Positions 42,165 through 51,874 of a stretch of DNA of 64,000 bases are shown here, in pieces. Both the position numbers and the translations under genes were made by a program. The notes under the pieces were generated by a model that worked only from the letters and a program-made list of their open reading frames with translations, searched no databases and was not told the origin of the DNA. The DNA comes from Cytobacillus sp. NJ13 (GTDB lineage Bacteria; Bacillota; Bacilli; Bacillales; Cytobacillaceae): positions 682,001 through 746,000 of the forward strand of contig JAUCFP010000006.1 of assembly GCA_030348385.1 (NCBI GenBank), in the 5' to 3' direction. Position 1 is the first letter of the stretch. Each line of letters begins with the position of its first letter.

Positions 42165-43980
42165 AAGACTTTCACCCATTTGGTTTGCCGTCATTTTTAC
42201 CTGGATTAAAACGGTCATTGTATCCTTTATCGGATTTAATTTGCATCCGGAGAACTGGACTGATATTTTATTTATGCTTTTAAGCCCGATCGGGGCCATA
42301 ATGGTCATTCTTGGAGTTAATATTTATTTTAAGCGAAAGGTGAAACCGGCAGCCATTTTTGCAACGATGGTGATTTTGACAGGCATTCTTTTTGGGGATT
42401 TGCTTTATTATCGTTTTTATACTGATTTTGTAACCGTTCCGATCCTTTTTCAGTTTAAAAATGTCGGAGGGATTGGACCGAGTACATTTGAATTGATTAG
42501 TCCATGGGATCTTCTGTTATTTGCTGATCTGGCCGTTTTTTGGCTTTTCTATCTAAAACGGAAGTCAGTACATGTGCAAATCACAGCTAAATCAAAAAGA
42601 TTATACACGGCTGTCAGTCTGGGATTTGTAATCATGACCATCATTCTCGGCATCGTGAAAGTGCCTCATTTATTTTCGGAATCATATAATCGCCAGCAGC
42701 TTGTTAAGCATATTGGCTTGTATCAGTATCATCTCTATGATATTGGCATCGCCGCATCATACCCGCTCAATCGCGCTTTTGCCAGTCCATCTGACGCTGA
42801 GGCCTCAGCGGAGTATGTCCAATCTCAAGAAGATAAGCAATCAGATTACTTTGGTGCGGCAAAAGGAATGAATGTCGTTCTGATCAGTATGGAGTCCACA
42901 CAGAATTTTGTTATCAATCAGAAGGTGAATGGCCAGGAAATAACGCCATTCCTTAATTCACTGATTGAAGACAGCTTTTATTTCAGCAAGGTCTATGATC
43001 AGACAGCACAGGGGAAAACGTCCGACTCTGAATTCATGATCGATACAGGCCTTTATCCATTATCCAGCGGATCGGCGTTTGTCAGAAAAACGGAGAATGC
43101 TTATCGAAGCCTGCCGCATATTCTTTCTGATGAGGATTATTACTCAGCTGTTTTCCATGGGAATGACGCTACGTTCTGGAATCGGGAGGCCATGTATGAT
43201 TCTCTGGGGTATAACCGATATTTTTCAAAAGCCGATTATTTGGTCACAGAAGAGAATTCAGTGAACTACGGCATAAAGGATATCCCATTTTTCCAGCAAT
43301 CCATACAGCATCTGGAAAAACTGCAGAAGCCTTTCTATGCCAGGTTTATCACACTGACAAACCATTTCCCATTTTTGCTGGAGGAGGAAGATCAGTTCAT
43401 TCCTGAAGCCAGCACGAGTGAAATGGTCGTTAACCGCTATGTGACAACCGTTAGATATCAGGATGAAGCCATTAAAACATTCTTCCAGGACTTAAAAGCA
43501 AGCGGACTCTATGAAAATACAATGTTTGTATTGTATGGCGACCATTATGGCATATCGGACAAATACGAACATGGCGTTCTGGAGATGCTGGGGCAGGAAG
43601 ATACCATTGTTAACCGAATGCAGCTGCAGAGTGTGCCGCTTATTATTCATGTGCCAGGAGTGGAAGGCAAAACGTTTTCGAACATTGGCGGGGAAGTTGA
43701 TATTAGGGCAACGATCCTTCATCTGCTCGGAATTAGTTCTGAAGATAACTTTAGCTTCGGGCAAAACCTTTTTACAAGGGATCCCAATCATCCAGTTATT
43801 TTCCGGGATGGAAGTTTTATGGCTAAAGACTACTTTTACAAAGCCGGTAAATGCTTCAAGAGCGAATCGGAAGAAGAAACAGACATCAATAGCTGTGAAC
43901 CATTAATGGATATCTCGAGAAAAGAGCTTGGGCTATCTGATGATATTGTGCATGGGGATTTGATGAGGTTTATGGAATAA
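42151..43980 (+). CDS. LTA synthase family (sulfatase-fold) membrane enzyme
   Basis: This 609-aa protein has five N-terminal helices (about 1-175) and an extracellular alkaline-phosphatase-fold domain. Metal and catalytic motifs: NVVLISMESTQNF (metal Glu), TAQGKTSDSEFMIDTG (nucleophile Thr), FHGNDATFWNR and LYGDHYGISDK (Asp-His). Such enzymes transfer glycerol-phosphate or phosphoethanolamine from phospholipid to a surface acceptor. It overlaps the upstream gene by up to 32 bases. ATG 42151 is preferred (GCGG seven bases before); 42133 and 42145 are alternatives. Confidence 0.93.
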   Translation: MKLFKRLSPIWFAVIFTWIKTVIVSFIGFNLHPENWTDILFMLLSPIGAIMVILGVNIYFKRKVKPAAIFATMVILTGILFGDLLYYRFYTDFVTVPILFQFKNVGGIGPSTFELISPWDLLLFADLAVFWLFYLKRKSVHVQITAKSKRLYTAVSLGFVIMTIILGIVKVPHLFSESYNRQQLVKHIGLYQYHLYDIGIAASYPLNRAFASPSDAEASAEYVQSQEDKQSDYFGAAKGMNVVLISMESTQNFVINQKVNGQEITPFLNSLIEDSFYFSKVYDQTAQGKTSDSEFMIDTGLYPLSSGSAFVRKTENAYRSLPHILSDEDYYSAVFHGNDATFWNREAMYDSLGYNRYFSKADYLVTEENSVNYGIKDIPFFQQSIQHLEKLQKPFYARFITLTNHFPFLLEEEDQFIPEASTSEMVVNRYVTTVRYQDEAIKTFFQDLKASGLYENTMFVLYGDHYGISDKYEHGVLEMLGQEDTIVNRMQLQSVPLIIHVPGVEGKTFSNIGGEVDIRATILHLLGISSEDNFSFGQNLFTRDPNHPVIFRDGSFMAKDYFYKAGKCFKSESEEETDINSCEPLMDISRKELGLSDDIVHGDLMRFME

Positions 43981-44375
43981 AATAGTAAATAAAGAGAGGA
44001 TTGCAAGAAATCCGTTTTTTGACCGCAAAGAGAAGTGATTAGTATTACTGGTATTTTAGGAATGCTGCCAATAGGGAATAAGATTCATTTGAAAGAAAAC
44101 TTGAATAATATTATTAAGGTGGTTCCAGCTATTCGCTGGAGCCATTTTCTTTGCAGGTTCGTGAAAAGTCTTCATATGCTTTGTTTTAAGTTAATCGATT
44201 CTACGGTTAGAATATTTTGGTTTTTAAGAAAGTACTGAGCCAGAAGAGGATTTTCTTATTCGAAAAAATGAATCTTTCCCCAATAGAAAAATAGATGACA
44301 TCATTAGGGTGCTTATCCAAGCATTCTTTCACAGAATGCATATTTTAAAGTAAATGGGACAAGGAGGTGATTTAG
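43981..44375. other. Spacer downstream of LTA synthase gene
   Basis: Apart from the hairpin at 44120-44152 and the ribosome site of the next gene I see no gene or repeat. The short open frame at 44035-44238 lacks a ribosome site and any recognisable protein. Confidence 0.5.
44120..44152 (+). terminator. Distal terminator of plsY-like operon
   Basis: GGTTCCAGC (44121-44129) pairs with GCTGGAGCC (44135-44143), followed by ATTTTCTTT, about 140 bases after the stop. Confidence 0.75.
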
Positions 44376-44606
44376 ATGTCATGTGGAAGAAGATTTGATA
44401 ATGTAGCAGGTGCATTTGATCGTGATGACAGAAGAAGAAGATTTGATAATGTAGCAGGTGCATTTGATCGCGATGACAGAAGAAGAGATATTGATGTGGA
44501 TAATGTATTTATCCGTGCCAATAGGGTTATTGTTGTCGAGGATGATAGAAGAGATCGCAGAAGAAGTGATGATGATAGAAGACGCAGAAATTGCTGTCCA
44601 TGGTAA
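44376..44606 (+). CDS. Arg/Asp-rich small protein with duplicated 16-aa unit
   Basis: This 76-aa protein contains two identical 16-residue units (RRFDNVAGAFDRDDRR) followed by a degenerate third (RDIDVDNVFIRANR), then VIVVEDD and an Arg/Asp-rich tail ending NCCPW. The DNA units start at 44388 and 44436, 48 bases apart, and differ by a single synonymous change (CGT/CGC), so the duplication is recent. AAGGAGGTGAT precedes the ATG. Composition and the CC tail recall small spore-coat or crust proteins, but I recognise no family. Confidence 0.72.
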   Translation: MSCGRRFDNVAGAFDRDDRRRRFDNVAGAFDRDDRRRDIDVDNVFIRANRVIVVEDDRRDRRRSDDDRRRRNCCPW

Positions 44607-44621
44607 ACTGAATTTGATTAA

Positions 44622-44656
44622 AGACTGTTGAGAAATTTCTTTCTCAACAGTCTTTT
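44622..44656. terminator. Bidirectional terminator
   Basis: AGACTGTTGAGAAA pairs with TTTCTCAACAGTCT, followed by TTTT on the plus strand; it serves the Arg/Asp-rich gene and the convergent DinB gene. Confidence 0.88.
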
Positions 44657-44665
44657 CATAAATAT

Positions 44666-45145
44666 TTAGTCCAGCATAGAAGAAATGGATCGATAGATGC
44701 GTTTGATTGTTTCCATATGCATCGCTTCATGATAAAAGCCAAATAGAAATGCCTCTCCAGTTGTGTGAAAGGTTATTCCACCGCGGTTTGTATATGGGCT
44801 GGGCAGTTTTTGATCCATACGCCCATGAAGAAATGTCTTTATTCTGGGTTTTTGTTCGGTTAAGACAGATGCAATTTCGACGAAAGACGGCGGTGGTTCA
44901 GTCCAATCGGCAGGCTTAGTTCCAGCACCAAATAAGCGTTCATAGTTCAACGGGACGTTCATTTCTTCACCTGATATTCCAAAGACTAGCTTTTCCTGCA
45001 CAAATGCAATATGCCCGAAGTTCCAGCGGATACTATTGTTAAACCCTTCTGGAATGATATCAGCCATTTCTTCAGGTATCTGTTTGATCGATTTTTCAGT
45101 AATGCCCCGCACTGTTTCCATATGGTCAAAAATAGTCTGTTCCAA
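44666..45145 (-). CDS. DinB-family protein
   Basis: This 159-aa four-helix protein carries the DinB metal triad: His in RWNFGHIAFVQEK and two His in FYHEAMHMETI. DinB/YfiT proteins are metal-dependent hydrolases or bacillithiol-type transferases; the substrate is not known here. TTG at 45145 is preferred because GGAGGG lies nine bases before it; GTG 45154 abuts the site. Confidence 0.88.
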   Translation of the reverse strand: MEQTIFDHMETVRGITEKSIKQIPEEMADIIPEGFNNSIRWNFGHIAFVQEKLVFGISGEEMNVPLNYERLFGAGTKPADWTEPPPSFVEIASVLTEQKPRIKTFLHGRMDQKLPSPYTNRGGITFHTTGEAFLFGFYHEAMHMETIKRIYRSISSMLD

Positions 45146-45363
45146 TACACTCACCCTCCATAATCATGCTCATTGGATAATGTTCTAGGAATTCACTTCA
45201 TTTTCCTACATCTATATTTATTTTTATATAAAAGAGCTATGAATGAAAATTAATGACCTTAAGTCTCAAGTCCTATAAGCATATACAGCGCAGGCTTCTT
45301 AATCTATAGACCGTGTATCTTTATTATAAAAATATAATCATATTTTTGATAAGGAGATACGTT

Positions 45364-45972
45364 ATGTCTAATCAAAAGATCTATATACTCCTTACGGATA
45401 CCGGAACGTTATTTACCCGGCTTATTAAGCTTTACACAAAAAAGCCGTATAATCATGCTTCAATTTCACTTGATCCTGAGTTAAAAGAAGTTTACAGTTT
45501 CGGCAGAAAAACGGCGAAAAATCCATTCATAGGCGGTTTTGTTAAAGAAAATATCCGAGGAGAATTTTTTAGCAACTCAAGATGTACAGTCATTAGCTGT
45601 TCTGTTACAGATGCACAGTTGAACAAGCTTAAAGCATTCATAAATAAGATAGAATCTGAAAAAGAAGATTACGCCTATAATCTGCTTGGTCTATTTGCAA
45701 TCATGTTTAATAAACAACTCTCTAGAAATAATGCTTTTTTCTGCTCTCAATTTGTAGCAACTGTCTTACAGAGGTGTGAGATTGTTCGTTTTACTAAACC
45801 GCCCTCGCTTGTTATACCACATGAATTTATGGAAATGGAAAATTCCCATGTTGATTTTCAGGGAAACCTGGAAGAGTATTTCCTGAATATAGACAGCCAG
45901 ACTATAAATATAAACACATACGTTTCATCCCATGGCCAGGATCAGTTCGGACAATCAATGGCAATTTCCTAA
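45364..45972 (+). CDS. Permuted papain-fold (YiiX/NlpC-like) amidase
   Basis: This 202-aa protein has IYILLTDTGTLFTRLIKLYT, then PYNHASISLDPELKEVYSFG, which supplies the His, and NAFFCSQFVATVLQ, which supplies the catalytic Cys. This circularly permuted His-before-Cys order is typical of YiiX/YaeF-like (C92) peptidases and amidases. Similar Bacillus proteins are exported or lipid-acting, but no signal peptide is visible. AAGGAGA precedes ATG 45364. Confidence 0.78.
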   Translation: MSNQKIYILLTDTGTLFTRLIKLYTKKPYNHASISLDPELKEVYSFGRKTAKNPFIGGFVKENIRGEFFSNSRCTVISCSVTDAQLNKLKAFINKIESEKEDYAYNLLGLFAIMFNKQLSRNNAFFCSQFVATVLQRCEIVRFTKPPSLVIPHEFMEMENSHVDFQGNLEEYFLNIDSQTININTYVSSHGQDQFGQSMAIS

Positions 45973-45982
45973 TGTGCTGCAA

Positions 45983-46861
45983 TTAATTTCGATTCTTTTT
46001 GTACGCTAAAGGTGTCATATTCATATACTTGCGAAATTTTTCAATAAAGTAACTGCTGCTGTTGAAGCCTACTTTAAAGGCAACTTCTGTAACATTTGAG
46101 TCTCTTTCTTGTAGCAGGGGGAGACTTTTTTGTATGCGGTAATGAATCAAGTAGTTAATGGGTGTGGTCTTTAAGATTTTTTTAAAGTATCGGCAGCATT
46201 CGGAATTGCTCAGCCTTCCAGCTTTGGCAATATCAGCAAGAGTGACTTTTTCAGCAAAATGCTGATGAATCCAATTCAGCATTTCCTTCATCCGCATATG
46301 CTTTTCAACTTCAGTCTGGCTGTATTCCAATTGGAATCCGTTTCTGATTAACTGCTGCCAAATGAACGTCAGCAGACTGGTTATGTTAATCTCGTAAAAT
46401 GGAGAATTGTCATTCATTAATTCCTTGATTTCCATGATGCTTTCTAATATGCTTTTTCCCCAATCCTCGCAGCGGTTCAGGATTATGTATGGAAGATTTG
46501 TTGCTGATATATATGGATAAATATAGCTGCTGTATAATTCCTGGGGAAGCAGGAAATGAGGGGAGACATTTAAACAAATATAAACGCAATCTCCGTTTAA
46601 ATCCTCGGCCGAATGGAGACAGCCGCTATTGATGAAAATACCCTCACCTTCTTTAACTGACAATTTTTCCTCATTGATTTGGACAATAGCTTCGCCTTTT
46701 ACTGACAGGATAAATTGAATCTCCTCATGCCAGTGCAAAGGGATTTTGCCTTGGATATTGTCTGCAATCTTCGTTTCGTAGCAGGCCACAGGCATCACCA
46801 CTGTCCTGTGGCTCGTCAGCTCTTTCAGGCTTTCATCCACTTTAAAATCTTTAATCTGCAA
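45983..46861 (-). CDS. AraC-family regulator (cupin + HTH)
   Basis: This 292-aa regulator has an N-terminal cupin sensor (PLHWHEEIQFILSVKGEAIV with metal or ligand His) and a C-terminal double HTH (VTLADIAKAGRLSNSECCRY and NVTEVAFKVGFNSSSYFIEK, ending in the FRKYMNMTPLAYK signature). TTG 46861 is the likely start, with GAGGTGG upstream. It is divergent from the EamA transporter gene, with about 100 bases between them, and probably controls that gene. Confidence 0.9.
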   Translation of the reverse strand: MQIKDFKVDESLKELTSHRTVVMPVACYETKIADNIQGKIPLHWHEEIQFILSVKGEAIVQINEEKLSVKEGEGIFINSGCLHSAEDLNGDCVYICLNVSPHFLLPQELYSSYIYPYISATNLPYIILNRCEDWGKSILESIMEIKELMNDNSPFYEINITSLLTFIWQQLIRNGFQLEYSQTEVEKHMRMKEMLNWIHQHFAEKVTLADIAKAGRLSNSECCRYFKKILKTTPINYLIHYRIQKSLPLLQERDSNVTEVAFKVGFNSSSYFIEKFRKYMNMTPLAYKKNRN

Positions 46862-46967
46862 AAAAAGCCACCTCAATATAGTTATATTTTTTTATGATAT
46901 TTAGCTATTTTTATCACAGGATTTGAATTATTATAACACTATTATTATATTTAAGGTGGAATTTAAC

Positions 46968-47921
46968 ATGAAGGGACGTTCAAGGAGTACAGGTTTATTG
47001 CTTGTTATTTTTGGAGCTTCATTTTGGGGTGTTGGCGGAACAGTTGCCCAAAAGCTTTTTCAGGAATTTGGCATCTCTGTTGATTGGCTTGTCACTGCCC
47101 GTCTTCTGACAGCAGGTGTTCTTCTGTTAGCCGTTCAATTTCTGCTGAAAGACCGCTCTCAGGTATTTGGAGTCTGGAAAAATAAAAGGGCAGCCATCAT
47201 GCTCTTGATTTTTGGCCTGGCAGGCATGCTGGCCGTGCAGTATACCTATATGGCTTCCATTCATCATGGCAATGCGGCTGTTGCCACATTGCTTCAATAT
47301 CTGGCACCGGCTATGATTATTATTTACCTGGTTTTACGGAAACAATCGGTATTTTCAAGACAGGATTTTGTAACAGTTTCCCTTGCCCTGGCAGGATGCT
47401 TCTTTCTTTTGACCAACGGTTCTGTTTCTCAGCTATCCGTACCGGCACCGGCCATTGTATGGGGAGTTCTATCTGGTGTGGCACTCGCATTTTATACTTT
47501 GTATGCTGTCCCGCTGCTGAAGGAATATGATTCCCTTGTCGTGGTTGGATGGGCGATGGTTATTGGCGGATCTGCATTGAGTTTCATCCATCCCCCTTGG
47601 CAAATGAATTTCGGCAGCTTAACGGCTGAAGCATACCTGTATTTGGTTTTCGTTATTATTTTTGGGACAATGCTTGCGTTCTGGTTCTATATTGAAAGTC
47701 TCCAAACCCTTTCTCCAACGGAAACCAGTCTTTTAAGCAGCCTGGAGCCCCTCGCAGCAGTATTTACTACTGTTATCTGGCTGAATGAACCATTCGGAAT
47801 GTTCCAATGGGCGGGTACAGCCTGTATCTTTGGCATGATTCTGCTGCTGGCATTGAATAAACAGAAACCTGCAAAGAATAGTGATTGTGCTGAAAAAGAT
47901 GAACCGCTAAGAGTGAGCTGA
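46968..47921 (+). CDS. EamA/DMT-family transporter
   Basis: This 317-aa permease has ten helices in two EamA repeats (about 5-140 and 150-295; [17 protein letters not shown] and [17 protein letters not shown]). Members export amino acids, metabolites or drugs. AAGGTGGA precedes ATG 46968. The divergent AraC gene suggests inducible expression. Confidence 0.92.
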   Translation: MKGRSRSTGLLLVIFGASFWGVGGTVAQKLFQEFGISVDWLVTARLLTAGVLLLAVQFLLKDRSQVFGVWKNKRAAIMLLIFGLAGMLAVQYTYMASIHHGNAAVATLLQYLAPAMIIIYLVLRKQSVFSRQDFVTVSLALAGCFFLLTNGSVSQLSVPAPAIVWGVLSGVALAFYTLYAVPLLKEYDSLVVVGWAMVIGGSALSFIHPPWQMNFGSLTAEAYLYLVFVIIFGTMLAFWFYIESLQTLSPTETSLLSSLEPLAAVFTTVIWLNEPFGMFQWAGTACIFGMILLLALNKQKPAKNSDCAEKDEPLRVS

Positions 47922-47927
47922 GAACCA

Positions 47928-47955
47928 GTCCCTTTAAAAGGGGGCTGGTTTTTTC
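47928..47955 (+). terminator. Terminator after EamA gene
   Basis: AACCAGTCCC and GGGGCTGGTT surround TTTTAAAA, followed by TTTT. Confidence 0.88.
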
Positions 47956-48056
47956 TTGCTTAGGTTTGGCAATTTCGCTCAAACTAAGCATTATATTTTC
48001 CTAAATTTATTTCGGTTGTTAAAATAAAGTCAATTCTTCATGAAGGAGATAATAAA

Positions 48057-49058
48057 ATGACTAATATACAAATACCTGTTTCTGTTTTGAACCTTGCCCC
48101 GATACGGGAGGGGAAGGAAAGCAGGCAGGCGATCGAGGATCTTGTTGATCTGGCTCAGGCAACAGAGGAGATGGGCTACAAACGCTATTGGATAGCGGAG
48201 CATCATAATACTCCAACATTGGTTAGTTCTGCCACTGCTATTTTAATAAAACATGCATTGGAACATACAAAAACCATTCGCATTGGCTCCGGCGGAATTA
48301 TGCTGCCGAACCATGCACCATTAGTTGTTGCCGAGCAATTCGGAACGATGGCGACCATTTATCCGGATCGTGTTGATCTTGGTCTCGGAAGGGCACCTGG
48401 TACGGATATGATGACGGCTAATGCGCTTCGCCGCTCGAAGAATGATTCTGTTTATACATTCCCAGATGATGTTAAGCGGCTGCTGACATATTTTGGTCCA
48501 TTAGAGGAGCAAAGCTATGTAAAAGCACACCCGGGAGTGGAAACGAACATTCCGATTTATATTCTTGGCTCTTCGACAGATTCTGCCTATTTGGCTGCAG
48601 AGCTTGGGCTTCCGTATGTATTTGCCTCACACTTTGCTCCAAGATGGATGGAGGATGCCATCCGGATCTACCGTGCCAACTTTAAGCCTTCGAAGTATCT
48701 CGATAAGCCATATATGATGGTTTGCTTAAATGTCATTGCAGCGGAAACGGATGAAGAAGCCGAATTCTTATCTACCACGATGAAGCAGTTCTTCTTGAAT
48801 GTTGTCAGAGGAACTTCCATGAAATTGAGCCCGCCAGTCGAGGACTTGGATTCGATCTGGAACCCAATGGAAAAGGAAGCGGCAGAGGGAATGTCAAGCG
48901 TGACCTTTATGGGCAGCAAAGAAACAGTCAAGGGGCAGCTGGAACAGTTCCAGGATATGTACAATGTCGACGAAATCATGGCGGTTTCTTATATCTATGA
49001 TGAAGAAAAACAAAAACGTTCATATGAAATATTTAAAGAAATTACAGACGGCAAATGA
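48057..49058 (+). CDS. LLM-class flavin-dependent oxidoreductase
   Basis: This 333-aa luciferase-like protein has the family start [13 protein letters not shown] and the signature [11 protein letters not shown], then [20 protein letters not shown] and GLGRAPGTD. It resembles the YwcH/YtmO type, which use reduced FMN from a partner reductase. AAGGAG precedes the ATG. It stands alone, so substrate and partner are unknown. Confidence 0.93.
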   Translation: MTNIQIPVSVLNLAPIREGKESRQAIEDLVDLAQATEEMGYKRYWIAEHHNTPTLVSSATAILIKHALEHTKTIRIGSGGIMLPNHAPLVVAEQFGTMATIYPDRVDLGLGRAPGTDMMTANALRRSKNDSVYTFPDDVKRLLTYFGPLEEQSYVKAHPGVETNIPIYILGSSTDSAYLAAELGLPYVFASHFAPRWMEDAIRIYRANFKPSKYLDKPYMMVCLNVIAAETDEEAEFLSTTMKQFFLNVVRGTSMKLSPPVEDLDSIWNPMEKEAAEGMSSVTFMGSKETVKGQLEQFQDMYNVDEIMAVSYIYDEEKQKRSYEIFKEITDGK

Positions 49059-49085
49059 GCGGGGAAATATTCCCCGCTTTTTTGT
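49059..49085 (+). terminator. Terminator after LLM gene
   Basis: GCGGGGAA-TAT-TTCCCCGC followed by TTTTTT; it begins at the stop codon. Confidence 0.9.
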
Positions 49086-49395
49086 ATTTCTCGGGAAAGC
49101 GCAGGATTAGACTTTTCTTGCACTCAGCGGTCGTATCGTGACTTTTATTGGCGGAAAATGAAGATCCCTGGAAATTAGGGGATATCTATGATTTGCTGTT
49201 TGTACAGGGCTAGCATTGGTACACAAACCTCTGAAAAGTATTGGTGTTTCATGCTGATACACAACCTACGTCCATTTTATTAGCTTTCCCTGGTTTAGAG
49301 AATACCCTGCAGTTTTATTAGTCATGCCAAAAAGTGAGGATAATTTCCTTTAGTTTTATAAAAATAATAAAAACTAAATGGAAAGGACATTGATC
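49086..49395. other. Gene-free spacer
   Basis: There is no coding or repeat structure I can support. AT-rich sequence at 49350-49380 may hold the promoter of the amidase gene. Confidence 0.45.
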
Positions 49396-50400
49396 ATGAA
49401 AAAATGCATATTTCTTTTCTTCAGTCTTGCATTAGTCTGGCAAACCAATTGGACCGCTGTACAGGCGGAAAACAATCCCCGCAATATTTATGAGGTAAAG
49501 CAGGGGGATACCTTGACAATGATTGCCAAAACATATAGAACAACGGCAGGGGACTTAAAGCAATATAACGGCTTGCAGACAGACAGACTTTTAATAGGCC
49601 AAAAGCTGCGTGTTCCAATTATATACAAAGTGGCACCCGGTGATACACTCTGGAAGCTGGCGGAAAAATTTGATTCGGCTGTGCCGATTATTAAAGCAGC
49701 TAATGGGCTTTCTGCCGACGGTTTGAATGCAGGGCAAAAATTAAAAATTGTTCCTAAGAAATTAGCCATGGATGGTAAGTTCGTCCTCATGACGAGAGAG
49801 GAATTCCGGGATTGGATTTTCAATCAGAAATTTACGAGAAAAGTGGCCAAAGTTCAGCAGCATCACACCTATCAGCCATCTTACAAACAGTTCAATGGCT
49901 CAAATCATTTTGCTTTAATGAAGGGAATGGAGGAGTATCATGTAAGCGGCATGAAGTGGAGTATGATCAGTCAGCAATTGACCACTTTCCCGGATGGAAA
50001 GGTGGCAGTGGGGAGGCCGTTCGATTTAGCACCGGAAGGATCATTTGGACTGCAGAATAAAGAAGCTATGCACAAGATCGAAGCGGATGCGATAGCGATT
50101 GAAAATCTTGGGAATTTTGACGATAATCATATGACTGCGGAACAAAAAGAAACGATTGTGACAGTCACAGCTCTTCTGATGCTGAAATATGGCCTGGCGC
50201 CATCCATTGACAGCATTACCTATCACCATTGGTGGGATATTAACTCCGGTGAACGGGTGCTGGATAGCAGTCATGGACATGCAGTGAAAACCTGCCCCGG
50301 CACTGAATTTTTTGGCGGGAATTCGACTGCAAGCGCTAAGAATAACTTTTATCCTCTAGTTAGGAACAAAATGCAGGAAATCAGAGGAACATTGCACTAA
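49396..50400 (+). CDS. Secreted LysM N-acetylmuramoyl-L-alanine amidase
   Basis: This 334-aa enzyme has a signal peptide (MKKCIFLFFSLALVWQTN, cleavage near VQA-EN), two LysM wall-binding modules (IYEVKQGDTLTMIAKTYRTT and IYKVAPGDTLWKLAEKFDSA) and a C-terminal amidase_2-type zinc domain. The ligands are His in VQQHHTYQPSY, His in ITYHHWWD and the late His/Cys in GHAVKTCPGTEFFGG. It should cleave the amide between muramic acid and the stem peptide. ATG 49396 is chosen (AAAGGA nine bases upstream). Confidence 0.92.
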   Translation: MKKCIFLFFSLALVWQTNWTAVQAENNPRNIYEVKQGDTLTMIAKTYRTTAGDLKQYNGLQTDRLLIGQKLRVPIIYKVAPGDTLWKLAEKFDSAVPIIKAANGLSADGLNAGQKLKIVPKKLAMDGKFVLMTREEFRDWIFNQKFTRKVAKVQQHHTYQPSYKQFNGSNHFALMKGMEEYHVSGMKWSMISQQLTTFPDGKVAVGRPFDLAPEGSFGLQNKEAMHKIEADAIAIENLGNFDDNHMTAEQKETIVTVTALLMLKYGLAPSIDSITYHHWWDINSGERVLDSSHGHAVKTCPGTEFFGGNSTASAKNNFYPLVRNKMQEIRGTLH

Positions 50401-50437
50401 TGAGAAAAACCCGCAGCTGGTGCGGGTTTTTCTCATC
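50401..50437 (+). terminator. Terminator after amidase gene
   Basis: GAGAAAAACCCGCA and TGCGGGTTTTTCTC form a 14-bp stem with loop GCTGG; it overlaps the end of the convergent gene. Confidence 0.9.
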
Positions 50438-50657
50438 GCTTTTTCTTTTTCTTTTTATCATCTTCTGCTGCAAGCTTTGCTTTATTTACACTTTCAAGCT
50501 CTACCTGTACATGAATTTTACTTTCCTCTACTGCCGTTACGCTGGTCACCTTGCCTTTGCGTCCTTTAATTTTGACCTCTTCGCCTTCATTTGGAACACT
50601 TTTGCGAAGCTGGTTTAATAAAACATTTCTCCCATCAAGATAATACACCGTAAACAT
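50433..50657 (-). CDS. Small KOW/SH3-like protein with poly-Lys tail
   Basis: This 74-aa protein begins MFTVYYLDGRNVLLNQLRKS and has VKIKGRKGKVTSVTAVEES, a KOW-like beta-barrel segment, then a charged tail of consecutive lysines. It may bind nucleic acid. Related uncharacterised proteins occur in Bacillus. ATG 50657 has AAGGTG eight bases upstream; GTG 50666 and ATG 50663 are alternatives. Confidence 0.72.
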   Translation of the reverse strand: MFTVYYLDGRNVLLNQLRKSVPNEGEEVKIKGRKGKVTSVTAVEESKIHVQVELESVNKAKLAAEDDKKKKKKR

Positions 50658-50859
50658 TCTCATCACACCTTTTTTCTATGGAATCTGGTACAAGTTATTG
50701 CACCTTTTCTATAAAATATAGGCTTAGTGATAAAAATAGACCGATAATATTAATTTTTCATTAAGAATAAAAATAATAGTTGCGAACGTACGTTCTTTGT
50801 AGTAAAATCAATTTGTAATAAATGTTAAGAAAAATGAAAAAATTGGGGAGTTGATTAAA

Positions 50860-51285
50860 ATGACAGTTAAAGTGATTCCTTATTTAGTGATGGACGGAAA
50901 TGCGAATGAAGCAATTGAATTTTACAGAGAAGCATTAGAAGCGGAAGTTCTGTATAAGCAGACATTTGGGGAAGGGCCGGAAAACCCTGAATATCCGTTG
51001 CCTGAAGAAGCAAAGGACCGCATTATGCATGCAACTGTAAAAGTCGGGGAGAACGAACTCATGTTTAGCGATACATTCCCAGGCCAGAATCATCAAATCG
51101 GCAATCAGGTGACCATTTGCCTTTCTACATCAGATTCTCAAAAATCGCAGAAATTTTTTGAAGCTCTACAGCAGGGCGGGCAAGTGACGATGCCTCTACA
51201 GGAAACATTTTTCAGCCCTGCATATGGAAGCGTAATTGACAAATTCGGAGTGAATTTTCAAATCTATACAGAGGGCGAGCATTAA
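50860..51285 (+). CDS. VOC/PhnB-like glyoxalase-fold protein
   Basis: This 141-aa protein has VIPYLVMDGNANEAIEFYRE, then HATVKVGENELMFSD and a C-terminal SPAYGSVIDKFGVNFQIYTE. This is the 3-demethylubiquinone-9 methyltransferase/PhnB-like VOC group. Function is unknown. ATG 50860 follows GGGGAG by ten bases. Confidence 0.9.
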   Translation: MTVKVIPYLVMDGNANEAIEFYREALEAEVLYKQTFGEGPENPEYPLPEEAKDRIMHATVKVGENELMFSDTFPGQNHQIGNQVTICLSTSDSQKSQKFFEALQQGGQVTMPLQETFFSPAYGSVIDKFGVNFQIYTEGEH

Positions 51286-51331
51286 GTCAGGCAAAAATAT
51301 AGAACCCACTCCATAAAATAGGAGTTAGAAG

Positions 51332-51751
51332 ATGAGCATCGTTAATTATCTTGGCTGTAATGTTCTATTGCCAGTCAGTGATCCTGAGAGTGATGATGAA
51401 ATCATTATAGGTGATTTCTTCTCAGATGAAGAAATGAGGGCAGAGGTACATAAACATCTGTCAGCAAAATATATCTACGAGGTATCCTCTAGTCAACACG
51501 GCAGCATTTGGTTTAATAAATACTACAAAAAAGACTATCCAAAAGGTCACGAAGAAGGGCAGCAAATCTTCAAATCTTTATGTGCTTTTTTAGATCAGCA
51601 CCTTGCATCAGGGGATTATTGTGAATTGTATACCTGCTGGGTTGGCGACGAAGCGGAACAGCCTGAATACAAGGACTGTATTAACCTTCATGACTTTGAT
51701 ATCGATAAGATTGAAGTACTTGAAAAATCATTGCTTGTCATCAGCAAATAA
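51332..51751 (+). CDS. Hypothetical 139-aa acidic protein
   Basis: The protein is cytosolic and acidic. Visible segments are SIVNYLGCNVLLPVSDPESD, IWFNKYYKKDYPKGHEEGQQ and CELYTCWVGDEAEQPEY. I recognise no family. TAGGAGTTAG precedes the ATG, and a terminator follows. Confidence 0.72.
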   Translation: MSIVNYLGCNVLLPVSDPESDDEIIIGDFFSDEEMRAEVHKHLSAKYIYEVSSSQHGSIWFNKYYKKDYPKGHEEGQQIFKSLCAFLDQHLASGDYCELYTCWVGDEAEQPEYKDCINLHDFDIDKIEVLEKSLLVISK

Positions 51752-51761
51752 ATGTCTGTTT

Positions 51762-51800
51762 GAGCCATTCCTTTATGGAGGAGGAATCGGCTCTTTTTTA
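51762..51800 (+). terminator. Terminator after hypothetical gene
   Basis: GAGCCATTCCT and AGGAATCGGCTC pair with one bulge, followed by TTTTTT. Confidence 0.78.
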
Positions 51801-51874
51801 ATGAACTTGTTTAATTTTGGCTTGGTCATAGTTCATGATAGAAATATCTATTGAGAAAAAGAGAGGGGATTTTT

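Noticed and set aside
44035..44238. 67-aa frame downstream of the LTA synthase gene
   Set aside because: It has no ribosome site and crosses a terminator-like hairpin.
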